DNA of 64,000 nt from Streptomyces violaceoruber. GTDB taxonomy: Bacteria > Actinomycetota > Actinomycetes > Streptomycetales > Streptomycetaceae. Below the pieces are notes generated by a model. The model saw only the letters and a list, made by a program, of their open reading frames with translations. It did not search any database and was not told the origin of the DNA. Of the stretch, positions 17,236-25,870 are shown piece by piece. Location of the stretch: contig NZ_CP137734.1 in the NCBI RefSeq assembly GCF_033406955.1, positions 620,001 to 684,000 on the forward strand, in the 5' to 3' direction. A program made the position numbers and the translations under genes. How positions within the stretch are numbered: the first letter of the stretch is position 1; every line of letters begins with the position of its first letter.

Positions 17236-18975
17236 ATGCGCAAGAAGCCAAGAGCTGCGTTCGGCCTGCTCGCAGGCGCCCTGCTCTGCGTGGCACCACA
17301 GTCCTGGGCGGCCGCCCCACCGGTCCAGCCGCTCGACGCGGCGGTGGCCGACCCGGCCTACGAGGTCCTCGTCTTCTCCAAGACGGCGGGATTCCGCCAC
17401 TCCTCCATCGACGACGGCATCACGGCCCTGCGTGACCTCGGCACCGCGAACAACTTCACCGTCGATGCGACGGAGGACGCCCAGAAGTTCACCAGCGCCA
17501 ACCTCGCCCCGTACGAGGCGGTCGTGTTCCTGTCCACCACGGGCGACGTACTGAACGACGCCCAGCAGAGTGCCATGGAGCAGTACATCGAGGACGGTGG
17601 CGGATACGTCGGCATCCACGCCGCCGCCGACACCGAGTACGACTGGCCCTTCTACGAGGGGCTGGCCGGAGCGCTGTTCCACTCCCATCCGGCCGTCCAA
17701 CAGGCCACGGTCCGGGTCGAGGACCGGGCGCACGACGCCACCGCCCACCTCGGCGACACCTGGCAGCGCACCGACGAGTGGTACAACTACCGCGCCAACC
17801 CCCGCTCCACCGCGCACGTGCTGGCCTCGCTCGACGAGTCCAGTTACTCGGGCGGGAACATGAACGGCGACCACCCGATCGCCTGGTGCAAGGACTACGA
17901 GGGCGGCCGTGCCTTCTACACCGGTGGCGGTCACACCGACGAGTCCTACACCGACCCCGCCTTCCGCCGGCACCTGCTCGGCGGCATCCGGTGGGCGGCG
18001 GGCATGACGGATGCCGACTGCCGCCCGGAGACGGGCTACCGTTCCCTCTTCGACGGCACCGGCACCAGCGGCTGGAAGCAGGCGGGCCCCGGCGGTTTCA
18101 CTCTCGCCGACGGCACGCTCACGTCCCACGGCGGCCTCGGCATGTACTGGTACCAGGCCGAGGAGTTCACCGGCGACTACTCACTGAAGCTGGACTGGCG
18201 GGCGAGCGGGGACGACAACTCGGGGGTCTCCGTGGGCTTCCCGGCCTCCGACGACCCCTGGTCGGCGGTCGACAACGGCTACGAGATCCAGATCGACGCC
18301 ACCGACACCCCCGACCGCACCACCGGCTCCGTCTACGGCTTCCAGTCGGCCGACGTCGCCGCGCGCGACGCGGCGCTCAACCCGCCGGGCGAGTGGAACA
18401 CGTACGAGGTGCGGGTCACCGGGGAGCGGCTGGAGCTGTTCCTCAACGGCCGCAAGATCAACGACTTCACCAACACGGACCCTGCGCGCAGCCTCCGACA
18501 GGGTCACATCGGCATCCAGAATCACGGTGACGGTGACGAGGTGTCGTTCCGCGACGTCCGGGTCAAGCAGTCGGGCGGCGGTACGCCGGGGCAGCGCTCC
18601 GGTGAGGTGAAGGGGGTGGGAGGCAAGTGCCTGGACGTCGACGGCGCGCAGACCGCCGACGGCACCGGGATCCAGATCTGGACCTGCAACGGCACCGGCG
18701 CCCAGAACTGGACCCTCACCGACGACGGCTCCTTCACAGCACTGAACAAGTGCCTGGACGTCTCCGGCGGCGGCACCGCCGACGGCACCAGGATCCAGCT
18801 GTGGACCTGCAACGGCAGCGGCGCCCAGAAATGGAACCCCCAGCCCGACGGCACCGTCCGCAACCCCCAGTCCGGCAAATGCCTCGACGCGTCCGGCGGC
18901 ACCTGGAACGACGGCACCCCCGTCCACCTGTGGACCTGCCACACCGGACCCAACCAGAAATGGACCCTGCCCTAG
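17236..18975 (+). CDS. Secreted ThuA + 3-keto-disaccharide hydrolase (DUF1080) + ricin-B lectin protein
   Basis: 579 residues. A signal peptide ends near AAAPPVQP. Then comes a ThuA-like glutamine-amidotransferase fold (about 40-255; VLVFSKTAGFRHSSIDDG, GYVGIHAAADTEYDW, DHPIAWCKDY), a DUF1080/LamG-like domain (about 270-445; SLFDGTGTSGWKQ, NSGVSVGFP) and the ricin-B lectin. DUF1080 proteins have been shown to hydrolyse 3-keto-glycosides, and ThuA proteins are linked to keto-sugar metabolism. Lying 18 bp after the sugar dehydrogenase, it may process the oxidised product. AAGGAGG precedes the ATG. Confidence 0.88.
   Translation: MRKKPRAAFGLLAGALLCVAPQSWAAAPPVQPLDAAVADPAYEVLVFSKTAGFRHSSIDDGITALRDLGTANNFTVDATEDAQKFTSANLAPYEAVVFLSTTGDVLNDAQQSAMEQYIEDGGGYVGIHAAADTEYDWPFYEGLAGALFHSHPAVQQATVRVEDRAHDATAHLGDTWQRTDEWYNYRANPRSTAHVLASLDESSYSGGNMNGDHPIAWCKDYEGGRAFYTGGGHTDESYTDPAFRRHLLGGIRWAAGMTDADCRPETGYRSLFDGTGTSGWKQAGPGGFTLADGTLTSHGGLGMYWYQAEEFTGDYSLKLDWRASGDDNSGVSVGFPASDDPWSAVDNGYEIQIDATDTPDRTTGSVYGFQSADVAARDAALNPPGEWNTYEVRVTGERLELFLNGRKINDFTNTDPARSLRQGHIGIQNHGDGDEVSFRDVRVKQSGGGTPGQRSGEVKGVGGKCLDVDGAQTADGTGIQIWTCNGTGAQNWTLTDDGSFTALNKCLDVSGGGTADGTRIQLWTCNGSGAQKWNPQPDGTVRNPQSGKCLDASGGTWNDGTPVHLWTCHTGPNQKWTLP
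18579..18971 (+). repeat. Near-identical lectin-coding repeat, copy 2
   Basis: Second copy of the 393-bp lectin segment at 16821-17213. The identity stops sharply at both ends of the domain; the codons just before the stop differ. This implies recent duplication or ongoing gene conversion. Confidence 0.95.
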
Positions 18976-18996
18976 CCTGCCGGCGGTGAGATGACG

Positions 18997-19042
18997 GGAG
19001 GAGGCGGTCCGGGGGCGGTGTCGCCCCCGGACCGCCTCCTCC
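18997..19042 (+). terminator. 21-bp perfect hairpin terminator
   Basis: A perfect 21-bp stem (18997-19017 with 19022-19042) and a 4-nt loop, 21 bp after the ThuA-gene stop. It would end the two-gene sugar operon and perhaps also transcripts from the convergent SRPBCC gene. Confidence 0.9.
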
Positions 19043-19175
19043 GGCGCCTCCCGTACGGGTCCGTGCGGAGCCACCTCGCCATGGGGTGGCCCCGTCACCG
19101 GTTCGTGCGGCTCCTGCGCGCGGACGCGGTGGCCGCTCGGCCGGTGCGGAGCCGGGGCGCGGGGCGGTGGCGAGG

Positions 19176-19637
19176 TCACTCACCCGGCCTGATGCGCCCG
19201 CGCCAGGCTCCGGACTCGCCGCCGCGCTTCTCGATGTACTCCTTGAAGCGCTGCATGTCGCCCTTCACCCGCCGGTCGATGACTCCCAGCATGTCGCCGG
19301 TCTTCTCCGCGACGCCGGTGGGATCGACGTCCATGACGAGTTCGACCCGGGTGTGCGTGTCGTCCAGGCGCTGAAAGCGGACCGTGCCCTTCTGGTTGGT
19401 GTCACCCGTGGTGGTACGCCAGGTGATGCGCTCGTCGGGGAGCTGGTCGACGATCTCGGTGTCGAACTCGCGCTTCACACCGCTGACCTGGGTGGTCCAG
19501 TGGTTGTGCCGCTCGTCGAGCTGCCTGACCTCCTCGACCCCCTCCATGAAATGCGGGAACTCCTCGAACTGGGTCCACTGGTTGTAGGCGGTGTGCACGG
19601 GAACCTCGACGTCCACCGCTTCCTTGACCGTGCTCAT
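19176..19637 (-). CDS. SRPBCC family protein (polyketide cyclase/dehydrase-like)
   Basis: 153 residues. MSTVKEAVDVEVPVHTAYNQW is the START-fold opening seen in the actinobacterial SRPBCC/'cyclase-dehydrase' group, followed by FMEGVEEVRQLD and ERITWRTTTGDTNQKGTVRF. These proteins enclose a hydrophobic pocket; their ligands are mostly unknown. The group is often stress-induced. GAGGGAAG precedes the ATG at 19637. A promoter resembling those used by stress sigma factors lies upstream at 19717-19740. Confidence 0.85.
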   Translation of the reverse strand: MSTVKEAVDVEVPVHTAYNQWTQFEEFPHFMEGVEEVRQLDERHNHWTTQVSGVKREFDTEIVDQLPDERITWRTTTGDTNQKGTVRFQRLDDTHTRVELVMDVDPTGVAEKTGDMLGVIDRRVKGDMQRFKEYIEKRGGESGAWRGRIRPGE

Positions 19638-19716
19638 CTGAGAACTTCCCTCTCTGTCGCGATCGTTGCCGCCAGGGACCGGCGTCCGGCCGGAGCCCCT
19701 GGGCACGAAGAGGCGA

Positions 19717-19740
19717 GTACCCGAGCACCGCCCGTATAAC
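19717..19740 (-). promoter_or_regulatory. Stress-sigma (SigB-like) promoter
   Basis: On the minus strand GTTA (19737-19740) and GGGTAC (19717-19722) are 14 bp apart. This is close to the SigB-group pattern GTTT-N14-GGGTAT. It would start transcription about 70 nt before the SRPBCC gene. Confidence 0.55.
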
Positions 19741-20105
19741 GTCACTCCGTCGACATGGCCCGTGCCAGGGCCACACGATCCAGGCCGTGCGGATGTCCGC
19801 CGGGCTGCGGAACCGGGCTGTCCACGGCGTCTGTTCGCTCCCGATGTCACCGGCGTCCCCGGACGGCACCAACCCACCGCGCGACGGCACGGCGCGGAGC
19901 AGCGCGGCAAGGCACGCTGACCCGTCGGTGCTCCTTGAGATCGAGGGCCGTGGCGGGCTCCCCCGAAGGCGCGGCCCGGCCGTCCCTGTTCGCCGCGACC
20001 CGCCCCGAGGTCGGAGTGGTGGCCGCGGGGGCACCGCACACCGCACCGGACGGGGAGGTGCGTCCGCGCGGGGACGTCACCTCCGTGCACGGCGCTCGTC
20101 GGGCG
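19741..20105. other. Gene-free interval
   Basis: I see no convincing gene, repeat or hairpin here. A short open frame on the plus strand near 19930-20060 has coding-like composition but no start or family resemblance. Confidence 0.4.
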
Positions 20106-20966
20106 TCACAGCAGCACCGCTCCCACGACGACCGCGGCCACTCCGATGAGCAGCGCCGCGACACCGAAGGCAGTGTCGAGTGAACGGGATCGGTGGTCTG
20201 CCGCGAGGTCGGTGGTGAAAACGGCGGGGTCGTCGGGCGTGTAGTGGACCGTGACGGTGCGGCCGTGGGACTTCGCGGGGTCAGGCAGCCCGTCGGTGCA
20301 ATAGGCGGTGACGGCGGTGCCCTCGTGGGTGGTGAAGGTGATGACCGGCGTGTGACCGGTACTGGTGTGACCGTCCTCGTCCGTACTGGTGTCCGTGAGC
20401 ACGGCGATGACCCGGCCCTGAACCGGGGGCCGGGAGGCCAGCCCGTCCAGACGGCGGCTCACCGCGCGTTCGCTCTGCGGCAGGTACCACGCGACGGACC
20501 CGGTCCAGGGCCCACCGAAGCCGATCAGCGCCCACGGCCAGGCCCAGTCGACAGCCGCGAAGACGACCAGCCCGACGTAGATCAGGAAGAGCGCGAAGTT
20601 CGGCCACCCGAGCCCGCGTCGCCCCGCCCACAGGTCACCGGCGAATTGGTAGGCATGCGGTCTCCCGCGCGGATAACGGACACCGATCTCCCGGGACGTC
20701 CAGGCCGCCGTGATCCTTTCCCCGTGCTCACCGTCGTTCGTCACGGTGAACTCCTCCCCGCTGGACGGGTCCTGGAAGGAGACGACCACGGGTATCCCGT
20801 CGTGCTGCGAGCTTCCGTGCCTGGGCTCGCGCACCCGCTCGATCCGCCCCATGACCCTCACCGCCCGCTGCGCCCGTGTCACCCCGGCCAGCGACCGGAC
20901 GTAGCCGATCAGCGCGAAGGAGCCGAACGCCCCGCACCACAGCGCCAGGTATCCCTGCAGGCCCAC
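20106..20966 (-). CDS. DUF3592-type membrane protein
   Basis: 286 residues from the GTG at 20966, preceded by GAGGGAAGG. A membrane segment at the N-terminus (LALWCGAFGSFALIGYV) is followed by an SH3-like soluble domain with VMGRIERVREPRH and YPRGRPHAYQFA. Two central membrane segments come next, then a second soluble copy ending VHYTPDDPAVF, and a final membrane helix. The two related domains around paired helices match DUF3592. Role unknown. It is followed upstream by another membrane gene, 46 bp away in the same direction. Confidence 0.7.
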   Translation of the reverse strand: MGLQGYLALWCGAFGSFALIGYVRSLAGVTRAQRAVRVMGRIERVREPRHGSSQHDGIPVVVSFQDPSSGEEFTVTNDGEHGERITAAWTSREIGVRYPRGRPHAYQFAGDLWAGRRGLGWPNFALFLIYVGLVVFAAVDWAWPWALIGFGGPWTGSVAWYLPQSERAVSRRLDGLASRPPVQGRVIAVLTDTSTDEDGHTSTGHTPVITFTTHEGTAVTAYCTDGLPDPAKSHGRTVTVHYTPDDPAVFTTDLAADHRSRSLDTAFGVAALLIGVAAVVVGAVLL

Positions 20967-21012
20967 GTGCCTTCCCTCGTCTTCCTTCTCGATGCTGCCG
21001 ACGCGGCGCCCG

Positions 21013-22119
21013 TCAGTGCGCCGGAGTGCGCCGCACCACCTTGCCCCGCGCGTCCGCCTCCAGCGAGGCACCTCCTTCGGCTCCCGTCACACCGACCCTG
21101 ACGGTGAGGGAGCCGGTGAGTCGCTCGACGGTGATCTGCCACGTCTGCGGGGAACCGGCCCCCAGGCTGGTCCTCGCCTCCCTCACCAGTGCGGGGAAAC
21201 GGTCGTAGGGCAGGGAGTCCGGGTCGAACGTCGAAGCCTGCGCGCCGGTGGGCGCGTACACGATCGACAGCAGGCGTTCCCGCACGACGACGGTGAGCAC
21301 CGCGCGCGTGTCCGCTCCCTTGAGAAGCGAGGTGACCGCCCCGCGTAGTTCACCCTGGTCGAGGAACGACTGGTTCGGGCCGAGGGTGACCGTGCCGGAC
21401 GCCGACGACACCACCGTGGTCGACGACGAGGAGGAGACGGGCGGCCCGGCGACGGAGGGCGGCGGTGCGGAGGCGTTCTGGTCGAACAGGTCGGCGCGGA
21501 ACAGCAGAACCACGCCGCCCGCGGCGAGCAGCAGGGCGAGCAGCAGGGCGAGCAGCCTGACGATGCCGACGGCACTGCCCTCGGGGGTCTCGCTCACCAG
21601 GGCGGGGCCGGGCGCGGAGTCGACGCGGGCCCCGGCAGCCCGCTCCTCCCACTCCGGAGTCGGCCGCTTCACGATCCTCACCCGCCACGGCCGGTCCGGC
21701 GGGTACTGGGCCACCACGACGCCGCCCGGCCGGTAGTCGGCCAGGTCGACGACGTTGACGTGCTGCGTGAACGCTGCGCGGTACACCGGTACGTCGTCCG
21801 GCGCGACCGTCAGCTCGAACCGCACCGCCACGTCGCTCGTCGCCTCGCCCCCGACCGCTTCCCGGCTTTCGACCAGCGCGAGCGCGGTGCGGGGAGCGAC
21901 CGCCGCCTCCCGGGCCCGACGCGGTGCGCCGGCGAGGAAGAAGAGGAGGCCGTAGACCGCGGGCAGCACGATCCCCAGGACGAACAGCGGGGCGTTCTCG
22001 ATGACCGCGCCGACGACGAGAGCGGCCGGCGACGCCCCGATCACACCGCCCATGAGGAACCCCGAGGCGACGGCAGCGGGGGTGTTGCGCGTGGGCGGCG
22101 CGCCCGTGGCGATCGTCAT
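21013..22119 (-). CDS. Multi-helix membrane protein of unknown function
   Basis: 368 residues. Two membrane segments near the N-terminus (GVIGASPAALVVGAVI and LFVLGIVLPAVYGLLFFLAG), a soluble domain with VRFELTVAPDDVPVYRAAF, a third segment (LLALLLALLLAAGGVVLLF), then a Ser-rich linker and an extracellular C-terminal domain. The DUF3592 gene follows 46 bp downstream, so they probably form one transcription unit. I do not recognise a named family. Confidence 0.6.
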   Translation of the reverse strand: MTIATGAPPTRNTPAAVASGFLMGGVIGASPAALVVGAVIENAPLFVLGIVLPAVYGLLFFLAGAPRRAREAAVAPRTALALVESREAVGGEATSDVAVRFELTVAPDDVPVYRAAFTQHVNVVDLADYRPGGVVVAQYPPDRPWRVRIVKRPTPEWEERAAGARVDSAPGPALVSETPEGSAVGIVRLLALLLALLLAAGGVVLLFRADLFDQNASAPPPSVAGPPVSSSSSTTVVSSASGTVTLGPNQSFLDQGELRGAVTSLLKGADTRAVLTVVVRERLLSIVYAPTGAQASTFDPDSLPYDRFPALVREARTSLGAGSPQTWQITVERLTGSLTVRVGVTGAEGGASLEADARGKVVRRTPAH

Positions 22120-22261
22120 ACGGGTGATTGTGCCGGGCCCGGGTGAGGGCCGGCAGCTACTCGGACATCCCGCTCTCGGGCCTGCCGGATACGACTGTGT
22201 CAGCGAAGGTGGTCGTACCGGTCGGCCCGTGTCGTACTCCCGGTCCGGCGCGGCAGGAAGG

Positions 22262-23122
22262 TCAGTCGGTGAAGAAGTCGCCCAGGGCGGCGGAGAGCGG
22301 GCCCGGGGCTTCCTCGGCCACGTGATGGCCCGCGTCGATGCCGTGGCCCCGGACGTCGTCGGCCCAGTCGCGCCAGATGGCGCGCGGGTCGCCGTACAGG
22401 TCCTCCAGGTCGTCCCGCAGGGACCACAGGACCAGGACGGGGCAGTCGATCCGTGCGCCCCGGGCGCGGTCCGCCTCCTCGTGCCGGCGGTCCACGGTGA
22501 GCCCGGCTCGGTAGTCCTCCAGCATCGCGCGGACGACGTCCGGACGTCGGGTGGCGGCCCGCCACTCGTCGTGGTTCTCCTGCCCCATGGCTTCCGGGTC
22601 GCCGCGGTACCACGCGTCGGGATCGGCGTTGATGACGCGTTCGGGGATCTCCGGCTGGGCGAAGAAGAACCAGTGCCACCAGGCGGTGGCGAAGCGGGCG
22701 TCCGCACGGGTCAGGTGCTCGCTCAGAGGCAGGCCGTCCAGGAACGCCACCCGGGTCACCGCGGAGGGGTGGTCCAGCACCAGCCGGAGCGCCACGGCGG
22801 CCCCGCGGTCGTGCCCGACGAGCCCGAAGCGACGGTGCCCGAGCGCCTGCATGACTCCGGCCATGTCCCCGGCGACGGCACGCTTGGAGTGCGGGGCGTG
22901 GTCGGCGGCGGGCTCCGGGCCACGCGAACGTCCGTAACCACGCAGGTCGGGGCAGACGACCGTGAAGCCGCGCCGGACCAGAACGGGCGCGACCCGGTGC
23001 CAGGTCGCCGACGTCCGCGGATGGCCGTGCAACAACAGGAGAGGCGGGCCCTCGCCCCCGTACCGGACGAAGACGGACGCCTCACCGGTGCGCACCGTCC
23101 TGGTGGCGAACTCCTCGAACAC
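22262..23122 (-). CDS. Alpha/beta hydrolase, haloacetate dehalogenase-like
   Basis: 286 residues, GTG start at 23122 after GAGGGAGAGG. The oxyanion motif is LLHGHPRTSATWH, the nucleophile elbow GHDRGAA (Asp), the DLRGYGRS loop is present, and the catalytic His lies in DAGHHVAEE. An Asp nucleophile followed by Arg, the early HGHPR and a WHWFFFAQPEIPERVI cap are hallmarks of fluoro/haloacetate dehalogenases. This supports C-halogen hydrolysis over esterase activity; epoxide hydrolase is the closest alternative. Stands alone. Confidence 0.8.
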   Translation of the reverse strand: MFEEFATRTVRTGEASVFVRYGGEGPPLLLLHGHPRTSATWHRVAPVLVRRGFTVVCPDLRGYGRSRGPEPAADHAPHSKRAVAGDMAGVMQALGHRRFGLVGHDRGAAVALRLVLDHPSAVTRVAFLDGLPLSEHLTRADARFATAWWHWFFFAQPEIPERVINADPDAWYRGDPEAMGQENHDEWRAATRRPDVVRAMLEDYRAGLTVDRRHEEADRARGARIDCPVLVLWSLRDDLEDLYGDPRAIWRDWADDVRGHGIDAGHHVAEEAPGPLSAALGDFFTD

Positions 23123-23278
23123 GGGACACCCCTCTCCCTCCGGGGCGCGGTCCGAGTTGCCCCGCCGTCCCGACTGCCCGGGACGAGCCCCGGCACTCGT
23201 CCGGACGGTGGCGCGGTCGCATCCGTCCGGTCGGCCCGTTCCCGGCCCGCTGTCGTAGCGGGGAGTCCCGGTGCGAAC

Positions 23279-23473
23279 GTGCCGTCCTCGTACTACCCGC
23301 CGGTGAAGACCGACGACGACCTGAGGCCTTCGGTCGACCACGCCGTCGCCGGCCCCGTCATCGCCGAACTCCCCGACGGCCTGCGCAGCCTGCCGACCCG
23401 CATGTTCCGCGGCGCCGTCGAACTGTCCGGCGGGGAGGCGGAAAGTCGGCCTAACCCGCACCCACTGGCGTAG
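23279..23473 (+). CDS. Possible 64-residue hypothetical protein
   Basis: GTG at 23279 opens PSSYYPPVKTDDDLRPSVDH and ends at a TAG at 23471. The composition is coding-like, but there is no good ribosome site and I know no family. It may be a decayed fragment. Confidence 0.2.
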   Translation: MPSSYYPPVKTDDDLRPSVDHAVAGPVIAELPDGLRSLPTRMFRGAVELSGGEAESRPNPHPLA

Positions 23474-23543
23474 CTCGACGTCACAGGCAGACGGTGTCCT
23501 CATCATGGACGGGCCGGCCTCCGCCTCGGCCCCGAAGCCGAAC

Positions 23544-23780
23544 TCAGGGCGAGGCGTCGGACAGTTTCCAAGCCGCAGAGTCGCCTCCCCGCCACTCGAC
23601 GAGGGGACTGCGGTCCAGATCCTCGCGCTCCAGCTCCACACCGTGCCGGCGCACCAGCAGAATGACGTCCTGGGCATCGTGTGCCACGCCAACCGCCCTG
23701 CCCTGCACGGAGATGGCGCGGCCGCCTTCCGGAATGGTTGGCGTGTGAACGACGATGGGAGCGGACCTGCCCTGCTCCAT
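23544..23780 (-). CDS. Small actinobacterial protein (PIVVH...VEWRGG type)
   Basis: 78 residues. It carries SAPIVVHTPTIPEGGRAISV near the start and LVEWRGGDSAAWKL near the end, a pattern I associate with a widespread Streptomyces family of about 75-90 aa of unknown role. The ATG at 23780 is chosen because the homologous copy near 31.1 kb aligns from its own GTG at the same position. No membrane or DNA-binding motif. Confidence 0.55.
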   Translation of the reverse strand: MEQGRSAPIVVHTPTIPEGGRAISVQGRAVGVAHDAQDVILLVRRHGVELEREDLDRSPLVEWRGGDSAAWKLSDASP

Positions 23781-24171
23781 CCCTGGAGGCTCGGGACACG
23801 CCCAGAGGCCACTTCCCATGCGGGACTCACCCGTGGTGCGCCGCGTGCGACCACGAGACACGAACCGACCGTTGGCCTGTCTGTGTCCGAGCATCAAGCA
23901 CTCCCCCTGTCAGCGGTGGTGACGGTGCGAGTGGGAGCGCTCCCTCGACCCCTCTCGCACCTGATCACCTGATGCTCCCGAACTCCCGCATCAGAGGTCC
24001 ATGGGCGAAGTGCAGCACAATCAGGCATAGTTCGTTGCCGGAGTCCGGCAACGAACAGGCCGCAGCCGGAACATCCCGGGTCTACCGCCGCCAACCATCG
24101 AAGTGCGACCGACTCGGGCTGCTCCGCCCTGCCTTCAGCACCGTGCTGCTGCCCAGGCGCGCTCCCCGGGG
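23781..24171. other. Intergenic region with a strong hairpin
   Basis: No gene visible. It contains a 12-bp perfect stem with a 3-nt loop, GTTCGTTGCCGG (24030-24041) and CCGGCAACGAAC (24045-24056), placed 115 bp after the DUF4396 gene stop. It could be a terminator or a dyad operator. Confidence 0.6.
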
Positions 24172-24876
24172 TTACATCTTCTCCTTCCAGCCGATCCGCA
24201 CCAGCCAGGCATTGACCGGCCAGGCCGTGAAGAAGCCGAGAATCATGGAGAGTTGCATCATCATCCAGTAGGCGGCACTGGTCTTCGGCAGGCCGGGCGA
24301 GAAGATGACCTCCTGGTAGAGCCACATGCCGAGGAAGAGGCCGATCTGGAAGGCCACGATGGACAGGGTGTCGGCCTTCACGGCCGCCCAGACGCCCTTG
24401 AGCCGGCCGATGTTGCGCATCGGTACGATGGTGAAGTACTGGAAGAGGATGCCCAGGACCCAGGCGAAGGCGAAATCCAGAGCGAAGTCGGCGTAAAGGG
24501 CCGTGCCGGCGAGCGTGAGTGAGGCCGCGTACACGAGCCACTCGGCACCGATGTCCCCGAGAGTGCAGCCGGCGCCGCAGTGGCTGATGGCCTTCGACTG
24601 CACGTCCCACCGGGGCAGCTTGTCGGAGTCGGGCATGCCCTCCTTCTCGACCACCGGCTTCGAGGTGCGCCGGCCGCGCGTGAAGTAGAACCACAGGGCG
24701 ACCGGCCCCCAGTACAGGGCGGTGACTGGATACACCAGATTCATGATCCACATCTTCTGGCGGTGGCCGCCGAGAACGATGTCGACCAGGATGACGAGCG
24801 CACTGGCGAAGGCCACGGCGAGACTGAACCAGCCCACCACCTCGATCCAGTCCGCCGGCTGCACGTGCCGCTCCAT
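24172..24876 (-). CDS. DUF4396 family membrane protein
   Basis: 234 residues from ATG 24876 after an AGGTGA site. Six or so membrane segments: WFSLAVAFASALVILVDIV, WIMNLVYPVTALYWGPVALWF, then WLVYAASLTLAGTALYADFA and more. The signature ISHCGAGCTLGDIGAEW sits in the middle, with two Cys and a His that could bind metal or be redox-active; it is typical of the family. Function unknown. It is alone in its orientation here. Confidence 0.75.
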   Translation of the reverse strand: MERHVQPADWIEVVGWFSLAVAFASALVILVDIVLGGHRQKMWIMNLVYPVTALYWGPVALWFYFTRGRRTSKPVVEKEGMPDSDKLPRWDVQSKAISHCGAGCTLGDIGAEWLVYAASLTLAGTALYADFALDFAFAWVLGILFQYFTIVPMRNIGRLKGVWAAVKADTLSIVAFQIGLFLGMWLYQEVIFSPGLPKTSAAYWMMMQLSMILGFFTAWPVNAWLVRIGWKEKM

Positions 24877-25047
24877 CCGTTCACCTGCCCGCTCGTCGAG
24901 GTCGTCAGTGATCGGGGGCCAGGTACCCCGGAGCGAGCCGGTCAGCACAGAGACGCTTGACCAGTGGCGTGGCCCGGACGCCCCACATCGGAGCGGGGCT
25001 CGCAGAGTGGCCCTTCGAGGAACTCGTCGCCCGGCGCCGCCGCCCGT

Positions 25048-25788
25048 TCACGGACGCCCCTGATGAGTCGCACCCCGGCCACCGGGATGAGCGGAGCCGG
25101 AGGCGACCGGGCGGTCGAGCAGACGGAAGGACCGCACCACCGCGGTGACGCAGGCGACGACCAGGCCGACGACCCAGCCGGCCAGACTCCTCAGCGCGTC
25201 CACGATGCTCGTGGCGCCCTCGACGCCGCGCGGAGGGACCAGGCCTTTCGGGTCGTAGACCAGAGCGAGCGAGTCCCCCGGTCGGACGGACCGGGTGCAC
25301 CCCCGCCAGATCCGGGCCGTGGAGGGCGCTCCGTCACGGCCTTCCACCGAGCAGAAGTAGCGCCCCCTGGCCCCTGACGCCTCCTCACTCGCCCGGACGG
25401 ACGTCACGACCACGGACCGTTCCTGCCCCCGGGCCGTGAGGACCACGCCGACGGCGGCCTGAGGCGTGTGCAGCGCGAGGCCCACGGCCAGGACGGCGAC
25501 GATCCCCACCATGGCCCGGCCGGCGCGTACCAGGAGCAGGTGGAGGACGAGGCCCAGCGCGCACGCCAGACCCACCTCGCCCGCGGCGAAAGCGGACTCG
25601 CCGGTCCAGGCGCCGAAGACCCCGGCGCCCACGATCAGCCCTGATCCGAGGACTCCGGCGAAGAGGCCCTCGCCGATCAACCACCGGGGCGGCAGGCCCG
25701 TGAACTCCGCCGGGCCCCAGACCATTGCACGCACGTGAGCCGCCGCGTGAGGCCCGCCCGTGGACGGGCCCCGGCGCCCTCTGCTCAT
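25048..25788 (-). CDS. Four-helix membrane protein of unknown function
   Basis: About 246 residues from the ATG at 25788, which follows GAGGGGG. Hydrophobic segments include IGEGLFAGVLGSGLIVGAGVF, VGLACALGLVLHLLLV, AMVGIVAVLAVGLAL and a C-terminal AGWVVGLVVACVTAVV. Between helices three and four lies an extracytoplasmic loop with two Cys (YFCSVEG and RGCTRS). An alternative start at 25725 removes 21 polar residues. A MarR-type box lies just upstream, the same as in front of marR, so MarR may control it. Confidence 0.6.
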   Translation of the reverse strand: MSRGRRGPSTGGPHAAAHVRAMVWGPAEFTGLPPRWLIGEGLFAGVLGSGLIVGAGVFGAWTGESAFAAGEVGLACALGLVLHLLLVRAGRAMVGIVAVLAVGLALHTPQAAVGVVLTARGQERSVVVTSVRASEEASGARGRYFCSVEGRDGAPSTARIWRGCTRSVRPGDSLALVYDPKGLVPPRGVEGATSIVDALRSLAGWVVGLVVACVTAVVRSFRLLDRPVASGSAHPGGRGATHQGRP

Positions 25789-25828
25789 ACGTGGGCCCCC
25801 TCGCACCCGCAACGGGCATGGGACCCGT

Positions 25829-25854
25829 TCCTTCATTTCATTGCATTGTGCAAA
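25829..25854. promoter_or_regulatory. MarR-type box before the membrane-protein gene
   Basis: TCCTTCATTT and TGTGCAAA occur 8 bp apart. Inside is a perfect palindrome TTGCA-TTG-TGCAA (25841-25853). The same two half-blocks recur before marR at 26396-26417 with a 4-bp gap. Confidence 0.6.
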
Positions 25855-25870
25855 CCAGAGTACGGTGTCG

